A stretch of DNA of 6,111 bases from JAHJUB01 sp041653615 [NCBI: Candidatus Ratteibacteria bacterium] (GTDB taxonomy: Bacteria; Ratteibacteria; UBA8468; MWAK01). Where the stretch lies: the NCBI GenBank assembly GCA_041653615.1, contig JBAZEZ010000035.1:1-6111 (forward strand), written 5' to 3'. The first letter of the stretch is position 1, and each line of letters starts with the position of its first letter. Under the pieces are notes generated by a model. It had not been told where the DNA came from, ran no database searches, and saw only the letters and a program-made list of their open reading frames with translations. The translations under genes were made by a program, and so were the position numbers. Positions 4,874-6,111 of this stretch are shown here, piece by piece.

Positions 4874-5845
4874 TTACGCTTTCCCGTTACTTCCCAGAAG
4901 TTCGCACTTGGCGATATACATCTTCTTCAACTCTTCCCGGGCCGGGCCAAGATATTTCCGCGGGTCAAACTCTTCCGGATGCTCCACAAAGCACTTCCGA
5001 ATTATGGCGGTCATAACCAGCCGTCCGTCGGAATCGATGTTTACCTTGCAGACGTTTGATTTGACGGCTTTTTTAATCTGGTCTTCCGGGACGCCGGCGG
5101 TGTTTCCCATTTTGCCGCCGTACTGGTTGATGATATCAACGTATTTTTGCAATACGGACGAGGCGCCGTGCAGGACAATCGGAAATCCCGGCAAACGCCG
5201 TTCACATTCTTCTAGGATGTCAAAACGCAGCGGCGGAACCGATTCGCCCGGTTTCAGTTTGAATTTGTACGCGCCGTGTGAAGTTCCGATGGAGATGGCC
5301 AGGTGGTCAACGCCTGTTTTGGTAACAAAATCCTGGACGTCCTCCGGTTTTGTGTAGTGGCTTACTTCCGAGGAAACATGTTCTTCAATGCCGGCCAGAA
5401 CCCCTAATTCCCCTTCGACGGTTACGTCGCGTTCGTGAGCGTATGCAACTACCTTTTTGGTCAGGGCAACGTTCTCTTCGTAGGGCAGGGAAGAACCGTC
5501 AATCATCACGGTCGAGAAGCCGTAATCGACGCAGCTCTTGGCCAGTTCAAACGAATCACCGTGGTCCAGGTTCAGGACGATAGGGATGTTGCTGCCCATT
5601 TCCCGGGCCATGGCCACCGCGCCCGGCACCATGTACCGAAGCAGAGTCTGGTTCGCGTACTGCCGCGCCCCCTTTGATATTTGCAAGATAACCGGTGACT
5701 TGCATTCCATGCAGGCGGAGATTATTGCCTGCAGTTGTTCCATGTTGTTAAAATTATAAGCCGGCACCGCGTAACCTCCGGCTATCGCTTTTTTAAACAT
5801 ATCCGTCGTAGTTGCCAATCCTAAATCTTTATAACTTACCGTCAT
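4874..5845 (-). CDS. fba: Class II fructose-1,6-bisphosphate aldolase
   Basis: This 323-residue cytosolic zinc enzyme reversibly cleaves fructose 1,6-bisphosphate to dihydroxyacetone phosphate and glyceraldehyde 3-phosphate in glycolysis and gluconeogenesis. The class II signature is complete: catalytic Asp94 and zinc ligand His95 in LNLDHGDS, VEGELG (143-148), zinc ligands His190 (GTSHG) and His226 (VLHGASS), and the NIDSD phosphate/cation loop (269-273). It is longer than GatY/KbaY tagatose-bisphosphate aldolases (about 285), with extra sequence around residues 238-262 as in other ~320-residue bacterial FBAs. Tagatose-bisphosphate activity is not excluded but is less likely. The ATG at 5843-5845 has AAAGGAG five bases upstream. 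It is transcribed towards the glt cluster from what looks like its own promoter (5950-5978), so it is a separate unit. Confidence 0.95.
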   Translation of the reverse strand: MTVSYKDLGLATTTDMFKKAIAGGYAVPAYNFNNMEQLQAIISACMECKSPVILQISKGARQYANQTLLRYMVPGAVAMAREMGSNIPIVLNLDHGDSFELAKSCVDYGFSTVMIDGSSLPYEENVALTKKVVAYAHERDVTVEGELGVLAGIEEHVSSEVSHYTKPEDVQDFVTKTGVDHLAISIGTSHGAYKFKLKPGESVPPLRFDILEECERRLPGFPIVLHGASSVLQKYVDIINQYGGKMGNTAGVPEDQIKKAVKSNVCKVNIDSDGRLVMTAIIRKCFVEHPEEFDPRKYLGPAREELKKMYIAKCELLGSNGKA

Positions 5846-5850
5846 TTTGT

Positions 5851-5857
5851 CTCCTTT
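5851..5857 (-). promoter_or_regulatory. Ribosome binding site of fba
   Basis: The minus strand reads AAAGGAG five bases before the ATG of the aldolase gene. It fixes the start codon. Confidence 0.75.
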
Positions 5858-5910
5858 GGTCGCCGAAGCCTTGGCGGAGGCGACCTTCGCCCGCCGTAAT
5901 CTTGCGAAGG
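5858..5910 (-). promoter_or_regulatory. Two hairpins in the fba leader
   Basis: GGTCGCC (5858-5864) pairs with GGCGACC (5879-5885), a perfect 7-bp stem over a 14-base loop that itself contains GCC/GGC. CCTTCGC (5884-5890) pairs with GCGAAGG (5904-5910) over 13 bases. The two stems share bases 5884-5885 and so compete at their ends. They lie between the predicted promoter and the ribosome binding site; the first stem touches the binding site. This may be a leader RNA structure or another dispersed palindromic repeat; the sequence alone does not decide. Confidence 0.45.
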
Positions 5911-5949
5911 TGGGCCGGTATGCTTAAAAGCGCAGTTTCTTTCTTCAAT

Positions 5950-5978
5950 ATTATAGCATTTTTCCCGGTAATTGAAAA
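5950..5978 (-). promoter_or_regulatory. Predicted sigma-70-type promoter of fba
   Basis: On the minus strand TTTTCA (5973-5978, four of six matches to TTGACA) and a perfect TATAAT (5950-5955) are separated by 17 bases. Transcription would start near 5942, giving a leader of roughly 97 bases that includes the two hairpins. This is the best-formed promoter in the window. Confidence 0.55.
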
Positions 5979-5990
5979 ACCTAATTTTTG

Positions 5991-6110
5991 TCATCTATGA
6001 AAGGACTGTGTCAAATCGCGTAACTCGTCCCTTTCAAAAACGTAGTTTACATAAATTATTCTTAAACCGGTTAAACCGGATTGTATCGTTGGATTTATGT
6101 ATCCAGTCAT
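5991..6110 (-). CDS. Possible small or truncated reading frame at the right edge
   Basis: On the minus strand a frame runs from an ATG at 6108-6110 to a TGA at 5991-5993, 39 residues ending FERDELRDLTQSFHR. It could be the end of a gene starting outside the window, since its stop lies just upstream of the predicted fba promoter, which is where a preceding gene would be expected to finish. No family is recognised, no ribosome binding site can be seen because the window ends, and the DNA is AT-rich. It may be chance. Confidence 0.2.
   Translation of the reverse strand: MTGYINPTIQSGLTGLRIIYVNYVFERDELRDLTQSFHR
6062..6079. repeat. Short tandem repeat TTAAACCGG x2
   Basis: Two adjacent exact copies of the nine-base unit TTAAACCGG (6062-6070 and 6071-6079), with the palindrome AACCGGTT at the junction. 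Its significance is unknown; it could be half of a binding site or chance. Confidence 0.35.
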
Positions 6111-6111
6111 C

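Overview
The window looks bacterial. The genes have Shine-Dalgarno-type sites and sigma-70-like promoter boxes, base composition is near 50% GC, and the intergenic DNA is packed with short palindromic repeats. The lineage cannot be fixed from the sequence. The gene set (split archaeal-type glutamate synthase, many iron-sulfur clusters) suggests an anaerobe or microaerophile.

Left edge (1-232): the first 10 codons of a minus-strand gene with a clear ribosome binding site, then a divergent intergenic region made largely of palindromic repeats. Centre (233-4675, plus strand): four genes that read as one split glutamate synthase. In order they are an FMN-domain catalytic subunit with an N-terminal two-cluster ferredoxin domain, a four-cluster [4Fe-4S] electron-transfer protein, an FAD/NAD(P)-linked oxidoreductase, and a stand-alone GXGXG (beta-helix) subunit. 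The inferred electron path is NAD(P)H, FAD, polyferredoxin, N-terminal [4Fe-4S] clusters, third cluster, FMN, which would reduce 2-oxoglutarate plus ammonia (via 2-iminoglutarate) to glutamate. The glutamine amidotransferase (class II GATase) part of a normal GltS is not in the window.

Right (4874-5845, minus strand): a complete class II fructose-bisphosphate aldolase, convergent with the glt cluster, with its own plausible promoter and a hairpin-rich leader. The two gene blocks are separated by a nested palindromic element of about 180 bp. The last 260 bases hold the aldolase leader and promoter and possibly the end of another minus-strand reading frame.

The most unusual aspect is the intergenic DNA. 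Every gap holds palindromic repeat-like sequence. One ~94-bp palindrome occurs twice, once in each of two consecutive gaps of the glt cluster. Two elements of the same design (TGTAG-hairpin-hairpin-CTACA) flank the cluster. A third type of palindrome supplies the ribosome binding site of the GXGXG gene. The protein-coding part is a recognisable metabolic locus; I see no clear new enzymatic or defence system.
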